This document shows positions 54,545 through 64,000 of a DNA stretch of 64,000 nt, one piece after another. Position 1 is the stretch's first letter, and each line of letters opens with the position of its first letter. Below the pieces are notes generated by a model. The model ran no database searches. It saw only the letters and a list, made by a program, of their open reading frames with translations, and was not told the DNA's origin. This DNA is from Podospora pseudocomata (Eukaryota; Ascomycota; Sordariomycetes; Sordariales; Podosporaceae). The translations under genes and the position numbers were made by a program. The stretch lies in contig NC_085889.1 in the NCBI RefSeq assembly GCF_035222375.1, positions 1,116,001-1,180,000 on the forward strand, in the 5' to 3' direction.

Positions 54545-55115
54545 AGAGAAGGAGAAATTTCAAGACGGTGTTGATTAATGGTTATAGACTGTTAAGTGTT
54601 ATAGGATGATATCTGGGTTAGTGTTTATTTTCAGATGAATGTGGGACGCGGAAAGGTCTAATGGGTTACGAGGAAGTTTGGATAATTTTAGTATACCTAT
54701 ATTTTGAATCGGTGCTGCATGTATAGTCGAAGTCAGAAGGATTTGATATGTTTACGAGAACATTGTGGGGCAGGTTTTTGTTTTCTTCTTTATCTAACAA
54801 TTGAATCTTTTACCTCTGACCTACACCTGTACCCAGCCGTAGGCCTTTAACATCAAGTGCCTTATTCTGTACATGTTTGCATTCTTATCACTTATCTCTG
54901 GCGTTTGCAATCTTTAACAGGCGCTTGCACGCCCCATCATCTCCTCCCATGTCGAATTGATTGGACAACAACCGCTAGTGTTCGCCACCCCGTTCATGCC
55001 CAATATTTTATCCTTCCCCGCCGCCGGGCATTCCCATATCACACACTCATACCTACCTACCTGATCTTCCATCCGTCCCGTCGTATGCGTGTCAGTTAAT
55101 TCCCACCATCACAAA
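54545..55115. other. Intergenic, nothing recognised
   Basis: 3' end of the preceding gene and the promoter of the next. CATACCTACCTACCTG near 55049-55064 is one of the TACCTA-type motifs. Confidence 0.5.
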
Positions 55116-55853
55116 ATGTCCGAACAATCCACCCCCACCAAAACCCCCAAATCACCCCCCTCCATCATCTCCACCCAAATCGGCTCTGACTACGACGACC
55201 TCGAGAACGACCCCCCAACACCCCCCTCCACCTCCTTCTCTTTCGCCAGCCCCTCCACCTCCCGTGCGCCATCTCCACAGCGTCAGAAGATGTGCATTCC
55301 TCTGTCCCTCCCATATTGCAAAGAGGGTGCGATCCCCACACCAGGAAAGACTTACATCATTACCGCACTGCATCTTCCTTCCTCGCCGCCTCCTCATTGC
55401 CCCACCGATGAGGAAGACAGCAGCAACCAGATCCTGAGGGCCATGACCCTATGTGGGGGGCAGCTCAAGCTGAAGGAGCTACGGCGGATGAATGTGACCA
55501 CTGGGTGTTGGTTCTGGGAGTGCATCACCAAGGAAGGATGGCTTGGTTTTAGGAATGTGGCTAGTGGGACATATCTGGGCCAGAATGGAAAGCTGGAAGT
55601 GGTGGCGACTGCTCCTCACTGTAAAGCGTGGGAGTGGTTTTGCGTGAGGAGGGTTCCGTTTGTGGATCGAACTGGGGGGAAGGAGAAAGAGAGGGATGGG
55701 TATGTGTTGTTGATAAAGCATTGGGATACTTTGAGGTGGGTGGATGTGTCGATTGTGCCGGATGGGACGGTGAATAAGGAGAGGTGGTGCTTGGCGGGAA
55801 CGGACAGGGCGACTGTGTGGGGGTTTGTCGAGGTTGGGGAGCATGATGGGTGA
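55116..55853 (+). CDS. Fascin/beta-trefoil-like hypothetical protein
   Basis: Single exon of 245 residues from ATG 55116 (MSEQSTPTKTPKSP). The first ~65 residues are Pro/Ser/Thr-rich and disordered. The rest looks like a beta-trefoil: ITKEGWLGFRNVASGTYLGQ, then AWEWFCVRRVP and DGYVLLIKHWDTLRWVDV. That is the FRN-x-ASG-x-YLG / W-x-x-F / GGY-x-LL rhythm of fascin-like and related domains in hypothetical fungal proteins. No signal peptide. The role is unknown. The frame extends upstream from a GTG at 55089, but 55116 is the first ATG. Confidence 0.72.
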   Translation: MSEQSTPTKTPKSPPSIISTQIGSDYDDLENDPPTPPSTSFSFASPSTSRAPSPQRQKMCIPLSLPYCKEGAIPTPGKTYIITALHLPSSPPPHCPTDEEDSSNQILRAMTLCGGQLKLKELRRMNVTTGCWFWECITKEGWLGFRNVASGTYLGQNGKLEVVATAPHCKAWEWFCVRRVPFVDRTGGKEKERDGYVLLIKHWDTLRWVDVSIVPDGTVNKERWCLAGTDRATVWGFVEVGEHDG

Positions 55854-56017
55854 GGTCATGGGGTTGGGACCACATGGATGGTTGCAAGTATGAACGACGT
55901 CTATTCGATCGTGATACAACATTTGATAAAGGTCGGAAGCGCTTCTGAATACATAGTAGGAGTGAAGAAACAACCACCGGGTAGCCTTTACCTTCACCGC
56001 ACCCAAGGCATTTCGCC

Positions 56018-57651
56018 TCAAGCCTCCCTCCTCGTAATCGTCACATTCATATGCTCATGCAGCGTCGCCCCATAGTTCCAATACTCAAACGGCTTCGCCG
56101 GGTCAGTCATGGCAAAGTCATATCTCAAAAACAACTGTCGGTCCCAATTGTCAGCATCATTCCCATGCAGCTTTGATCAGATCAGCAACGAAAAACACTC
56201 ACCTCGAACAACACCTTTCTCAACTCGGTATACGCCAACTTCTTCCCCAAGCACTCCCACCTCGTCCCCGAAGCAAACACCAACCCCTGCGTCAACTCCA
56301 TCTCCTTCAACCTCTTGGGGTCCCTCTCCTCCACCCACCTGCTCGGATTAAACCTGTCCGCATCTTCCCCAAAAACACTCTTATCCCTCATGACGGTAAA
56401 CTCGGATATCCCCACTGCCGTGCCCGCGGGGACTTGATATCCGCAAATGACATCATCCTTGTCCGAGCACTTGAGCTGCAATCCCGAGATAGGTGGCCAC
56501 ATTCTCAACCCTTCCTTGATGACCGCATTCAGATAACCCAGTTCGAGCGCCTCAGCGTCAGCAATAACCGGCCTGGTGACCTTACCCGACCTGATCGCGT
56601 TGTCGATTTCCGCCTGAAGAGCGCCGTGCGCGGCGGGGGTGGTCGAAAGATAAAACACCGTCATCCTCAGCGCCGTGGCGGTAGTGTCGGTCCCCCCAAA
56701 CAGCATGATCAACACCTCCGCCTCGACTTCTTGACGAGAGAGGTTACTCTCCACAAACCGCTGGAGGATGTCCTCCTCCCCTTTGGCCTTGTTCTCGTAC
56801 CGGGCATCAACCCTGTCTTTGATCAGCCCAAGCAGCTTCCCCATCCCGTTGTTGTCATGCGGTTTGGGCAGCAGGCTTTTCACCAGGGGATTGTTCATCA
56901 AGGAGATAATCACCGGAAACAATCCGAGGGTGGTGACGGTGGGGAGCATGCCCTCCAGGGTGCTGATCGTGTTGTTGAAATCCTCGTCAACATCCAGATA
57001 CCCAAAGGGAGTGGTGAACCCCAGCGCGGAGGTGGTGTCTTGGGTGAAGTAAAGGAACTTGCGCGCCATGTCCATGGGTCGGATGCCGGTTTCCTTGGAG
57101 GAGACGTATTTCTTCTCGATAAGCCCCAGAAGCTTCCCGACTTGGGTGTCGATCACGCCTTCTTGTGTGGTTATTCCTTTGGCGTTATACCCCGGGAGGA
57201 CGTTGCTGCGGATGCGGTGGTGGACTTTGTTCTCGTTGGCGGTGAGGATGTTGTCGTTGGCTGGGTCGAAGCGGAAGCCGTTGTACCAGACGTCACGGTG
57301 CCAGCCTGAGTGGACGGACCACATCCGGCGGATCTCTTTGGTGTCGCTGCAGATGAGCCTGTTGTGATGATGGAGTTAGTCTGAATACGCGGGACGTAGG
57401 CGAGTTTGAGGGTGTCGTTACCAGTTCGGTCCAACCCTTGCCAACGGTCCATACTCGCCGGCGACTTCGGCGAGCGCATTTGGGATCCTGCCCGCCATGG
57501 TTTTTTTGAAGATCCATGATCGAGACAGGGCCGCCCCGGCAGGGCCGGGGATATGCCGGAGCCGGAGATAGGTCTTGATCCTGGACGCAAAAATGTACAA
57601 GACTGATGAGACCAGAACGCCCGTCAGGACGAGGCTGTTGAAGATGACCAT
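56018..57651 (-). CDS. Cytochrome P450 monooxygenase (pisatin-demethylase-like)
   Basis: Membrane-anchored haem monooxygenase, probably of the endoplasmic reticulum. Three exons, 57422-57651, 56203-57358 and 56018-56134, give 500 residues; introns of 63 and 68 nt join in phase 2 and phase 0. An N-terminal anchor helix (VLTGVLVSSVLYIFA) precedes the Pro-Gly hinge HIPGPAG. The I-helix reads MLFGGTDTTATALRM, with the oxygen-activating GTDTT. The K-helix ExxR is in KEGLRMWPP. The haem-binding loop reads FASGTRWECLGKKLA, with Cys as the axial ligand and Trp-Glu before it rather than the more usual residues. The last exon closes with the beta-rich end HEHMNVTITRREA. No biosynthetic gene cluster is evident around it, so the substrate is unknown; sequence style is closest to pisatin-demethylase-like P450s. 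Confidence 0.9.
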
Positions 57652-58559
57652 CTTTCACCCTTTTTGCTCTTTTACGAGAAAAAGAGAGAAAAAGACCAGG
57701 AAAGCATGCGACGGTCCCTGGGACATCTACCCCCCGTGGGATGGGACCCGGCCTTTTCATAAAGCCCATTCTTGATACCCTTGAAGAAACCCACAATGAC
57801 CTGCATGAATCTGCAGCTAAAAGTGGTATTCCGAGCCTGTAGACGACCCTTGATAGTGGATTCAATGGCTTCGTACGGGGTACGTAGCAAGCCATTCGCC
57901 AGTGAGAAGTCGGAATTCGTCATGAACCTTGTTTGTAAGGCCTGTTGCAAAAAGTCGTGGCATGCAGGCCACTGCTTCCGTATCAGATAGTTGCTGCGCC
58001 CCCCCTTCTTGAGAACTGATGGATTTGGTAAGCGTGCGGGGACAGATGCCAGGTTCGCATGGCGGTTTTGTGGTTTTGGGTCTTGGTAACACAAATCATT
58101 CGTCGACAGATCTTGTGTGTGCATGCAAGTGGTTATTAATGGCCGAATGGTTTAACCGCCGATCACAGTCAGCTTTTACGTGTTTCTTGTTCGGCGAGAT
58201 AAGATGCCGGGTGGTGGTTGTTATTAAGCAGCAGTTCGCCTCTGACGATATTGGCTTGGATTATGGCCGAATGCCCAAGTGGTGACGCTCCAGATGTTTC
58301 AAGAAGTGTTTATTAATGCTGCCCAGAAGCCCACTTCAGCCCGGCTCAGTCATCAAACAGCAGGTGTAGTAGGTAGCGATTATGGTTGTAGCCTATTGGA
58401 TCATAGCTACGACTGACTGGTTGTCCTTACTGAGCCTCGAGACGTGCTCGTGTCTTCGTACATGGATCAGATGGGAGGAGGGGGGTGCTGGTGAGTGGTT
58501 TTCAGAAAAGACCAGTAATCAGAAGGCGGGGGCGCGTCACCCATCGCAACCCTAGGTAC
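57652..58559. other. Intergenic, nothing recognised
   Basis: P450 promoter side plus about 600 bases with no coding signal, RNA gene or repeat that I can support. Confidence 0.5.
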
Positions 58560-58570
58560 CTAAGGTACCT
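58554..58570. repeat. 17-bp palindromic motif, copy 2
   Basis: AGGTACCTAAGGTACCT, identical to 44388-44404. Here it overlaps the stop codon of the kinase-like pseudogene. Confidence 0.7.
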
Positions 58571-59861
58571 GCTCAACAATCGTGCCCAACTCCTCTGGGC
58601 AATACTTGTTGCACAGAGTCTTCATGTTGGTCATGACACTAAGCCAACGTATTAGCCCTGATCTTGACGCCAAGAAACACAAAAAGCAAGGCAGCACGAC
58701 TCACATCTCTCGAGGATCTGACCCCGGAATAAGAACCGCAGCCGAAGATCAAAGCGGAGCGAGTACAACAGATTCCTATCATCCCACTCCTGAACTACCC
58801 CCATCATTAGCACCACCTCCCTTGAGTCTCAACTTGTTGAAAGGTAAAGGCCTACCAGGTTCATCAGGCGGAAAACACCGCTTATACTGCTCCACATACT
58901 CCTTCCTACTCAGCTTATGCCTCACCGCCCTCCAGTTCCCAATCTCGTGTTCGTTGTGGGCGTAAAAGGCCGTTGGATCAAAGACAAATGGCTTCCCAGT
59001 TGCCTCATCAGTAGCGCTGTTCTCATCCCAGAGGTCACCGTGGATCAAGCAGGGCTTGATCTTCCCTTCCAAGGGTTCCAACATACGAAGAATTACGTTG
59101 TCGAGAACCAAGTGACTAATGCGCTGGAATTCGTCATGGCTGTGATGCCCTTCGTGCTGTTGCTGAGAAGCGAGATGGTGTGGCCGAGGATGTCGCGGAA
59201 CAAGGTCGTCCAGGATGGTTGCCACTTGATGACGTCGTAAGGGTTTGGTGCCATGGCAGGGAGGTTCGTGGAAGCCAAAATTCTCCTGTGGGGGAGATGG
59301 ATGTCTTGTGGAGATGAGCGAGTTGGGCGACGAAGGCTTGCTGGGCGGGTGGTTTGAAGTCCGATGTGGTGGGAGGAGGCGAGTGAGAAGTAAGACGTAG
59401 ATTCCGTGGTCTCGTCCCAGAGTGAACCCCAGCCGTAGGCTTCGGGTACGAAAGAGGGGGACACCGAGCCAATTGGGTTCAATCCAGAGATTTCGGCTGT
59501 GATCATTCTTTTGGCAGTGGCACCCAGGGATCGCTGGGGTGCTCTCTAGAAGATAAGACTGTCAGCAAGTAAGGTGGCCAGTATGAGAGCGAGGACCGTC
59601 CACGAACCTGGAGGAAAAAATCTCCGACACTGCCATCGGGAAGTTGCGCTGTGATCTTGGCGGTCTGGCCCCCAGAGCGATCTTCCGTAGTGTCTGGCGC
59701 CGATCAACTTGGAGCCCTTGGTGGGAAATGTGCGCCTCAGTTTCTTGTCTGGCAGATGGTTCCAGTCCTGGAGCAAAAGGTTCACCCAGTTCGGGCTTGG
59801 GAACAGGCCCAGAAGGTGCTTCTGTTCCGACGTGGCGGTTGAGCTCAGCCAAGTCAGCCAT
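58560..59861 (-). pseudogene. Fructosamine/ketosamine-3-kinase-like gene, multiply frameshifted
   Basis: The start (59861) reads MADLAELNRHVGTEAPSG. Kinase-family similarity then appears in successive different frames: GSKLIGARHYGRSLWG, TAKITAQLPDGSVGDFFLQ, SPSFVPEAYGWGSLWDET, QQAFVAQLAHLHKTSISPTG, and the catalytic CLIHGDLWDENS with VFDPTAFYAHNEHEIGNWRA. A last short exon ends NKYCPEELG to TAG at 58560-58562. Two real-looking introns are present (GTTCGT...CTTCTAG at about 59550-59610; GTGAGT...GGCTTAG at about 58640-58705). They do not explain at least five other frame changes, one of which falls in a run of G. These enzymes phosphorylate fructosamines on glycated proteins so that the adduct is lost. 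A decayed host gene. Confidence 0.65.
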
Positions 59862-60175
59862 TCTGTCGATATTACAAATCTCAAAAGAAGAAGAAAGAGG
59901 AGAACGGACGAAGTATAAGCGCGATAGTGAGTGGGGTACTCGGTTGATTTAAAAAAGAAAAAATTAATTCAACAGTGCAGCCTACGCAGTGCGAATCCAG
60001 TGGTGTTTGTTGGTTGGTTGGCACGAACTGGCTGTTGGTCACGAGAGATGAACCGCCAACAGGATAACCTGATAGACAGGTGACAAAGCGGCAAAGCCTA
60101 ACGCGACAACATCAATCCTCTGTTCTGCGGACGAAAGAAACAGCACCCGATTCATTGACAGGGCCTATCTTACAG
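59862..60175. other. Intergenic, nothing recognised
   Basis: About 310 bases; promoter of the kinase-like pseudogene and 3' region of the next minus-strand gene. Confidence 0.5.
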
Positions 60176-60886
60176 CTAAGGGCCCGAAACCCTGATAAAC
60201 TCCCACCCAATTGCCTCCCCTTTCTTCTCAAATGCCAGACACCCTCTCTTCACCTCTGCCACAAGCCCAACCTGGTCGTCACCGAGCCGCTTCCCTCCTT
60301 TAGAGAGACACGTCTCCTTGAATTTGATCTTGTCCAAGACGGGATCCCTCCTCATTTCCCAATCCACCGAAACCACCACCTTGCCATCAGGATTGAGCTT
60401 CACGTCCAGCAGGATCCAGCGTGTGTCATTGTCTTCCAGCCACGGGCTCTTGAGCCGTATCATTGTCTCGTCACCAGCGATGTCCTCAAATGTCCATTTC
60501 CAGCTAATGTGCGGCGACTCTTCTGGATTGTGCGACGACGAGATCAGGAAAAAACGTCGCTTGGTATGCCCGAGGATGCAGCCGGTTGTAGGCACACGTA
60601 GGAGGTATGTTTGCCCAAGTGCTGGGAATGTGTCCGGGACGACCTTTGGCCCGAGGAAATCGCTAGGAGATTGTGCCTTTGGTGCTGGTGGTGGGCAATC
60701 GGGCATTTCGATATCGGTGGAGCCGTGAGCGGAAATGAGCAAGTCGGCCAGACTCATTTCAGATGCAGAGTCGTGGGTTGTCGAACTATTGATAAAAAAG
60801 GACGGGAAATTCGGCTCGTTGCCGGAAACCCCGACTTGGTCGATGTCCATTGTTTCTGTTAGGGCCTCATCAGTGGATGTTGGCAT
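60176..60886 (-). CDS. Hypothetical protein
   Basis: Open frame of 236 residues from ATG 60886 (MPTSTDEALTETMDIDQVGV). The first ~85 residues are acidic and Ser/Pro-rich. The C-terminal ~150 look like a beta-rich globular domain (LGQTYLLRVPTTGCILGHTK; WKWTFEDIAGDETMIRLKSP; GWEFIRVSGP), similar in rhythm to trefoil-type domains but not assignable. An alternative start is a 4-nt exon (ATG G at 60912-60915) spliced over 56 nt (GTAAGC...CTAACAG) to 60855, giving 227 residues. The next gene on the same strand has the same tiny-first-exon layout, which lends that alternative weight. Confidence 0.6.
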   Translation of the reverse strand: MPTSTDEALTETMDIDQVGVSGNEPNFPSFFINSSTTHDSASEMSLADLLISAHGSTDIEMPDCPPPAPKAQSPSDFLGPKVVPDTFPALGQTYLLRVPTTGCILGHTKRRFFLISSSHNPEESPHISWKWTFEDIAGDETMIRLKSPWLEDNDTRWILLDVKLNPDGKVVVSVDWEMRRDPVLDKIKFKETCLSKGGKRLGDDQVGLVAEVKRGCLAFEKKGEAIGWEFIRVSGP

Positions 60887-60915
60887 TTTTGTCGCAATGT
60901 ATTGTGCTTACCCAT

Positions 60916-61193
60916 GATGGCAAGATTTGAAAACGTCTCGAGTGAAAATTTCTAGGTATTCACTGCTGGTTGCTGCCGGAACACACGCTGATGTAAATTT
61001 GTAATCGAAAGTGATTGTTTGGGAGTCGAAATCTGGACAACAGGAGCAAAGAAGGAGCTCAAACTTCCTCGATTCTGGAGCCTGACTCAGCAAACAATCT
61101 CAGGGAGCATACTGGGAATGACTGCCTCGGGCATCTGTACGTGTCAGCTGCGAGGGCAGGAAGCCATGGGTCACCAGGTAAGTATCTGTGGCT

Positions 61194-61228
<35 letters not shown>

Positions 61229-61335
61229 CAGAAGATCAGATGAAGAATTTCAACGCACTATAGCCTGTTGAATCTTTGATCCATTTCGAGAAATCCTAGC
61301 CTCAGTTCTCCTGCTGCTGTCTAGATTTTATCTAC
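60916..61335. other. Intergenic with a CA microsatellite
   Basis: About 420 bases, promoter of the preceding minus-strand gene; holds (CA)16. No gene. Confidence 0.5.
61196..61227. repeat. (CA)16 microsatellite
   Basis: Uninterrupted CA repeat of 32 bases. Confidence 0.95.
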
Positions 61336-62138
61336 CTAATTTTGTCGCACAAACGTCGATTTGACAGCCCTAGGAAAGTGGCTATGCTCCGTATGAGTCT
61401 CCAACCCAGCAAGGTTGATGTCCTTCTTAGCTTTTCCAGGGCACTGAAAAAGAGATGGATATCCTACCCTTGCCATCTCCTCCAATCTATCAACATCATC
61501 CAACCCAGGCCTCTCACCACCGACTTCCTCCAGCTTTGCATATCTGTATGTTGAATTGTTCTCCGAGGTAGAACCAGACCAAATGATCCCCTCGCCCATC
61601 TTGTTATATGTCAAACCGAATGGTTCGATGACCCCCTCAGTCCTCTTAAGCTTGATCTTTAGCTCGCCCGCAGGCGCTCTCCCTGAGAAGTTGACAGACT
61701 GTCGACCCTTGGGTCTGACAGGAGTCGGCGTAGCTCCAAAGTCTGATCCCTCCTTTGCTACCCCACACTCCCACAGACAGGTCCGATCGCCCTGTGGATG
61801 GTACGGAGACAGATCGAACCGGAATCTAGGCCAGTGATTTGGATTGTGAGGCAGGATACTAAAGGAAATGGTGTGGCCAGTGTCATAGTCGCAAATAATG
61901 TTGATGCGGCCAAGCTCAGGGATCGAGTCTTGACGGAGGGGAAGAGCCCTGTGGGGGCTGGGTGCAGAGAAGTCCAATCGCGAGTGGCGGCAGAGAACTT
62001 TCTGAGCGGCGGGGCGACGCTTGGTGTTGGCGCTGGTTGGCTTCATGGTTACTGCTGTGGAGAGAGGACAGTTATTATTCGATCCAGGACAGAACATCAC
62101 CCATGAAGAGCCTGAGAGACATAATGCTTACCTGACAT
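61336..62138 (-). CDS. Hypothetical protein with 7-nt first exon
   Basis: I read a 7-nt exon 1 (ATGTCAG, 62132-62138) spliced by a 77-nt intron (GTAAGC donor, TCTCCACAG acceptor, phase 1) to 61336-62054, giving 241 residues. The frame also has ATGs at 62100 and 62046 (MKPTSANTKRR). Basic N-terminus, then beta-rich segments (ELGRINIICDYDTGHTISFS; RFRFDLSPYHPQGDRTCLW; GELKIKLKRTEGVIEPFGL). No domain recognised. It is co-oriented with the preceding hypothetical gene 450 bases downstream and shares its layout (small first exon, beta-rich C-terminal part), so a distant pair is possible. No signal peptide. Confidence 0.6.
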
Positions 62139-63637
62139 TCGAGGCCCTGTGAGAACATGCAGACTGTCACTTCCAGGGAAATCCGATACAGATTTCGGAA
62201 GACATACTGCCAAAAACTGAGGGAGATTTCTCTCCCTATCTTCTACATTTATACCCCTCAGTATTCTAATGAACCTGAAGTATATAACCGCCGACAGAAA
62301 ATAGAAATCGAAAATAAAACGGGCTGTAGAAAATAGAGGTACTTCGGTACATCGAGCTTGCATTTTCAGGCTTTCAAGGCGGAATGATGATGAAGCATAG
62401 CTCTTTGTATAACTGGACATTTACCACTCCGATCTTCGAAGCCGAAATCAAAATCATATGTGTACTATCGCAAGGAATGCGTTTTGCTGAGGATTCAGCC
62501 GAGAGACTGGATCACGTTTGGATGTCCGTACACGTTTGTGCTGGACTTGGCTCATCACTGCGGCACAGCCCAGGCCCTCACCTCAGGTATATAGTCGTTT
62601 GCTCCCCTTAGCCTACCCGCAAATCTCAGGTCTTGCGGTTGTTGATACTGGGGCGATGTGCTATAATCCTGTAAGATCTGGACGGCTTTTAGGAAACCGA
62701 CGGTAGGACGGACCAGCCCCTTCTCAAGTGCGTGCTGTTCTGTCTACTCCATTATCTCTGCTCCGTAGGAGAACGTGCTATAGAGTGTCACAGGTAGGAC
62801 CGGTTAACAGGTTGATGACAGTAGTATTCAGCTAAGCTACAATCTGGGCTCTATTCCGCCGGCTACGGGCAGGCTCTATTGTCAAGACGTAGCCCAAGGA
62901 GCTACAAACAGGTTGGACTGGAGTCGCACACGTCTCTGCTCTCTCCACGCTCAGACCAACGTACACAGCTATACCAGAAGCTCATGCAGATGAACCTCCA
63001 CCTTCTGCTCTATCCTTGCTTCCTTAAGTTTAGTGCACTCCTAGAGTGGCCTAGCTAGTTGCAATACGCTACCGGACTGGTATACCGCAATCATCTCGAT
63101 TTGAAATGATTGATGGCCCCACCATCTTGCCAGTCCGCCATACATTTGTTCCCAAATCAACTCACGAAGCAGAAGGCAGGCCACGACAATCCCGCTTTCA
63201 ACTCCCAAAGCCCTTTCTTGCTTGTAAACATGACCGTGCGCCTTGATCTTCTGCGGTCTGTTTAGACTTCGTAACGGCTGTCCAGTTGCGCCGCGCCTGC
63301 TTGTCCAAAGGTATTGCTGGCTCCGGTCGATGATGCTGCCCGACTCCGCGGACCAATATGATTGGACATGGACACTCCATGGCACTTTGAGCTTGCGCCT
63401 CCACGCAATTGAGAGAATCAACAACTCAACTGCTCGCACCAGGCATTTGACCTTTGTCCACCAGAAGCGATCGGTATCAAACACTCTTCACCTACCGCCG
63501 TCGAACAAGAAAGGCCGGAAGTAGCCTCCACTTGGGAGCAACCGCGCCAACGTTTGTCGAGCCACAGCATCAGCGGTGCGGGGAACTTCTACGATTCTCG
63601 GGATTGACCGTGCAAACCCCGCTGCCAGTACCTAGCC
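62139..63637. other. Intergenic, about 1.5 kb
   Basis: No supportable gene. The stretch about 62700-63060 has a different feel (GGACCGGTTAACAGG, GCTCTATTGTCAAGACG) and could be an old insertion, but no terminal repeat or coding remnant is visible. Confidence 0.4.
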
Positions 63638-64000
63638 ATGCCTTCTGTCAATCTCAGCCAGGCCATGCATTTGATCGGATGGACCACTGCTCTTAGTCTC
63701 TTAGCTGGTGCGATTGTCTTTGGCCTGTGGTTCTATCCCACGTTCACGCGTTCCAAGCCCGCACCGTCGTCTCAGACCAGGGACAGCTCAGGCCCCGCAC
63801 GATCCACGCGACAAGACGTCCGCCTCTGTCAAGTTAACCCTGACAAGAGCGAGACAGACACCGACATCGACATCATTGCCATTCATGGCCTCGACACAAA
63901 GTCGCCGGACACGTGGACATGGGCAGACCCCAACGATCCCAACAATACCGTTAACTGGCTGGCCGACCCGCGAATGCTCCCGAGTCAAGTGGAAGCAGCT
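63638..64000 (+). CDS. Alpha/beta-hydrolase-type N-terminus of a NLR- or lipase-like protein (partial)
   Basis: Open from ATG 63638 to the window edge (121 residues seen). Residues about 9-32 form one transmembrane helix (LIGWTTALSLLAGAIVFGLW). After a basic Ser/Pro stretch comes DIDIIAIHGLDTKSPDTWTW and then VNWLADPRMLPSQV. This is the first strand and HGL oxyanion block of the serine-hydrolase domain found at the N-terminus of many fungal STAND receptors and GPI-deacylase-like proteins. The nucleophile Ser and any NTPase domain would lie beyond the window. The start has the context GCCATG. Confidence 0.72.
   Translation, partial: MPSVNLSQAMHLIGWTTALSLLAGAIVFGLWFYPTFTRSKPAPSSQTRDSSGPARSTRQDVRLCQVNPDKSETDTDIDIIAIHGLDTKSPDTWTWADPNDPNNTVNWLADPRMLPSQVEAA

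Noticed and set aside
56173-57309. 378-codon plus-strand frame
   Set aside because: Antisense shadow of the P450 gene, which has all family motifs on minus.
62700-63060. Stretch that feels like an old inserted element
   Set aside because: No terminal repeats, target-site duplication or coding remnant could be shown.
63041-63484. Minus frame of 147 codons
   Set aside because: No domain or convincing start, and composition not gene-like.

Overview
The window is nuclear DNA of a filamentous ascomycete, most likely of the order Sordariales (Chaetomium/Podospora/Neurospora relatives). The signs are short introns of about 50-75 nt with GTNNGT donors and CTGAC/CTAAC branch sites, monocistronic genes on both strands, HET-domain and NACHT genes, a CBM1-bearing carbohydrate esterase, and a neighbouring cellobionic-acid-phosphorylase-like gene and cAMP-receptor-like GPCR that recall the Neurospora NdvB/gpr-3 neighbourhood (recalled, not searched).

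Layout. 1.3-2.9 kb: BBE-type FAD oxidase. 3.4-10.9 kb: an uncertain small gene, an intact HET gene, a frameshifted F-box-like pseudogene and a broken NACHT (NLR-like) gene. 11.6-19.8 kb: secreted CE1 esterase with CBM1, small secreted protein, Hsp20 with a Cys-rich insert, RS/His-tailed membrane protein, GH94 phosphorylase. 19.8-28.4 kb: 8.7 kb with no supportable gene. 28.5-30.1 kb: GPCR. 31.9-37.3 kb: a broken HET gene beside an intact HET gene on the other strand. 37.7-38.7 kb: ArsH. 39.2-45.6 kb: cluster of small Cys-rich genes. 46.1-50.9 kb: ApsB/Mto1 microtubule organiser. 51.4-55.9 kb: a small ORF, a 734-residue protein of unknown function and a fascin/trefoil-like protein. 56.0-57.7 kb: cytochrome P450. 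58.6-59.9 kb: broken fructosamine-kinase-like gene. 60.2-62.1 kb: two hypothetical genes. 63.6 kb to the end: start of an alpha/beta-hydrolase-type gene cut by the window edge.

The most unusual part is 39.2-45.6 kb. At least five paralogues (four on minus, one on plus) share a first exon of 32-55 codons carrying C-x-C ... C ... C ... CxxC or an equivalent. Each is followed by an intron, in phase 0 in the four resolved copies, whose second exon begins [D/V]-x(1-2)-C and ends in a helical or SFYHP-type tail. I do not recognise this family. One copy (42.2 kb) is fully open. The others carry an in-frame stop before an apparently still-coding C-terminal part.

Themes: plant-biomass use (CE1-CBM1, GH94, FAD oxidase, GPCR) on the left, and genes typical of fungal non-self recognition (HET, NACHT, terminal hydrolase) scattered throughout, several of them decaying. 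All calls come from reading the sequence by eye; no database search was possible.
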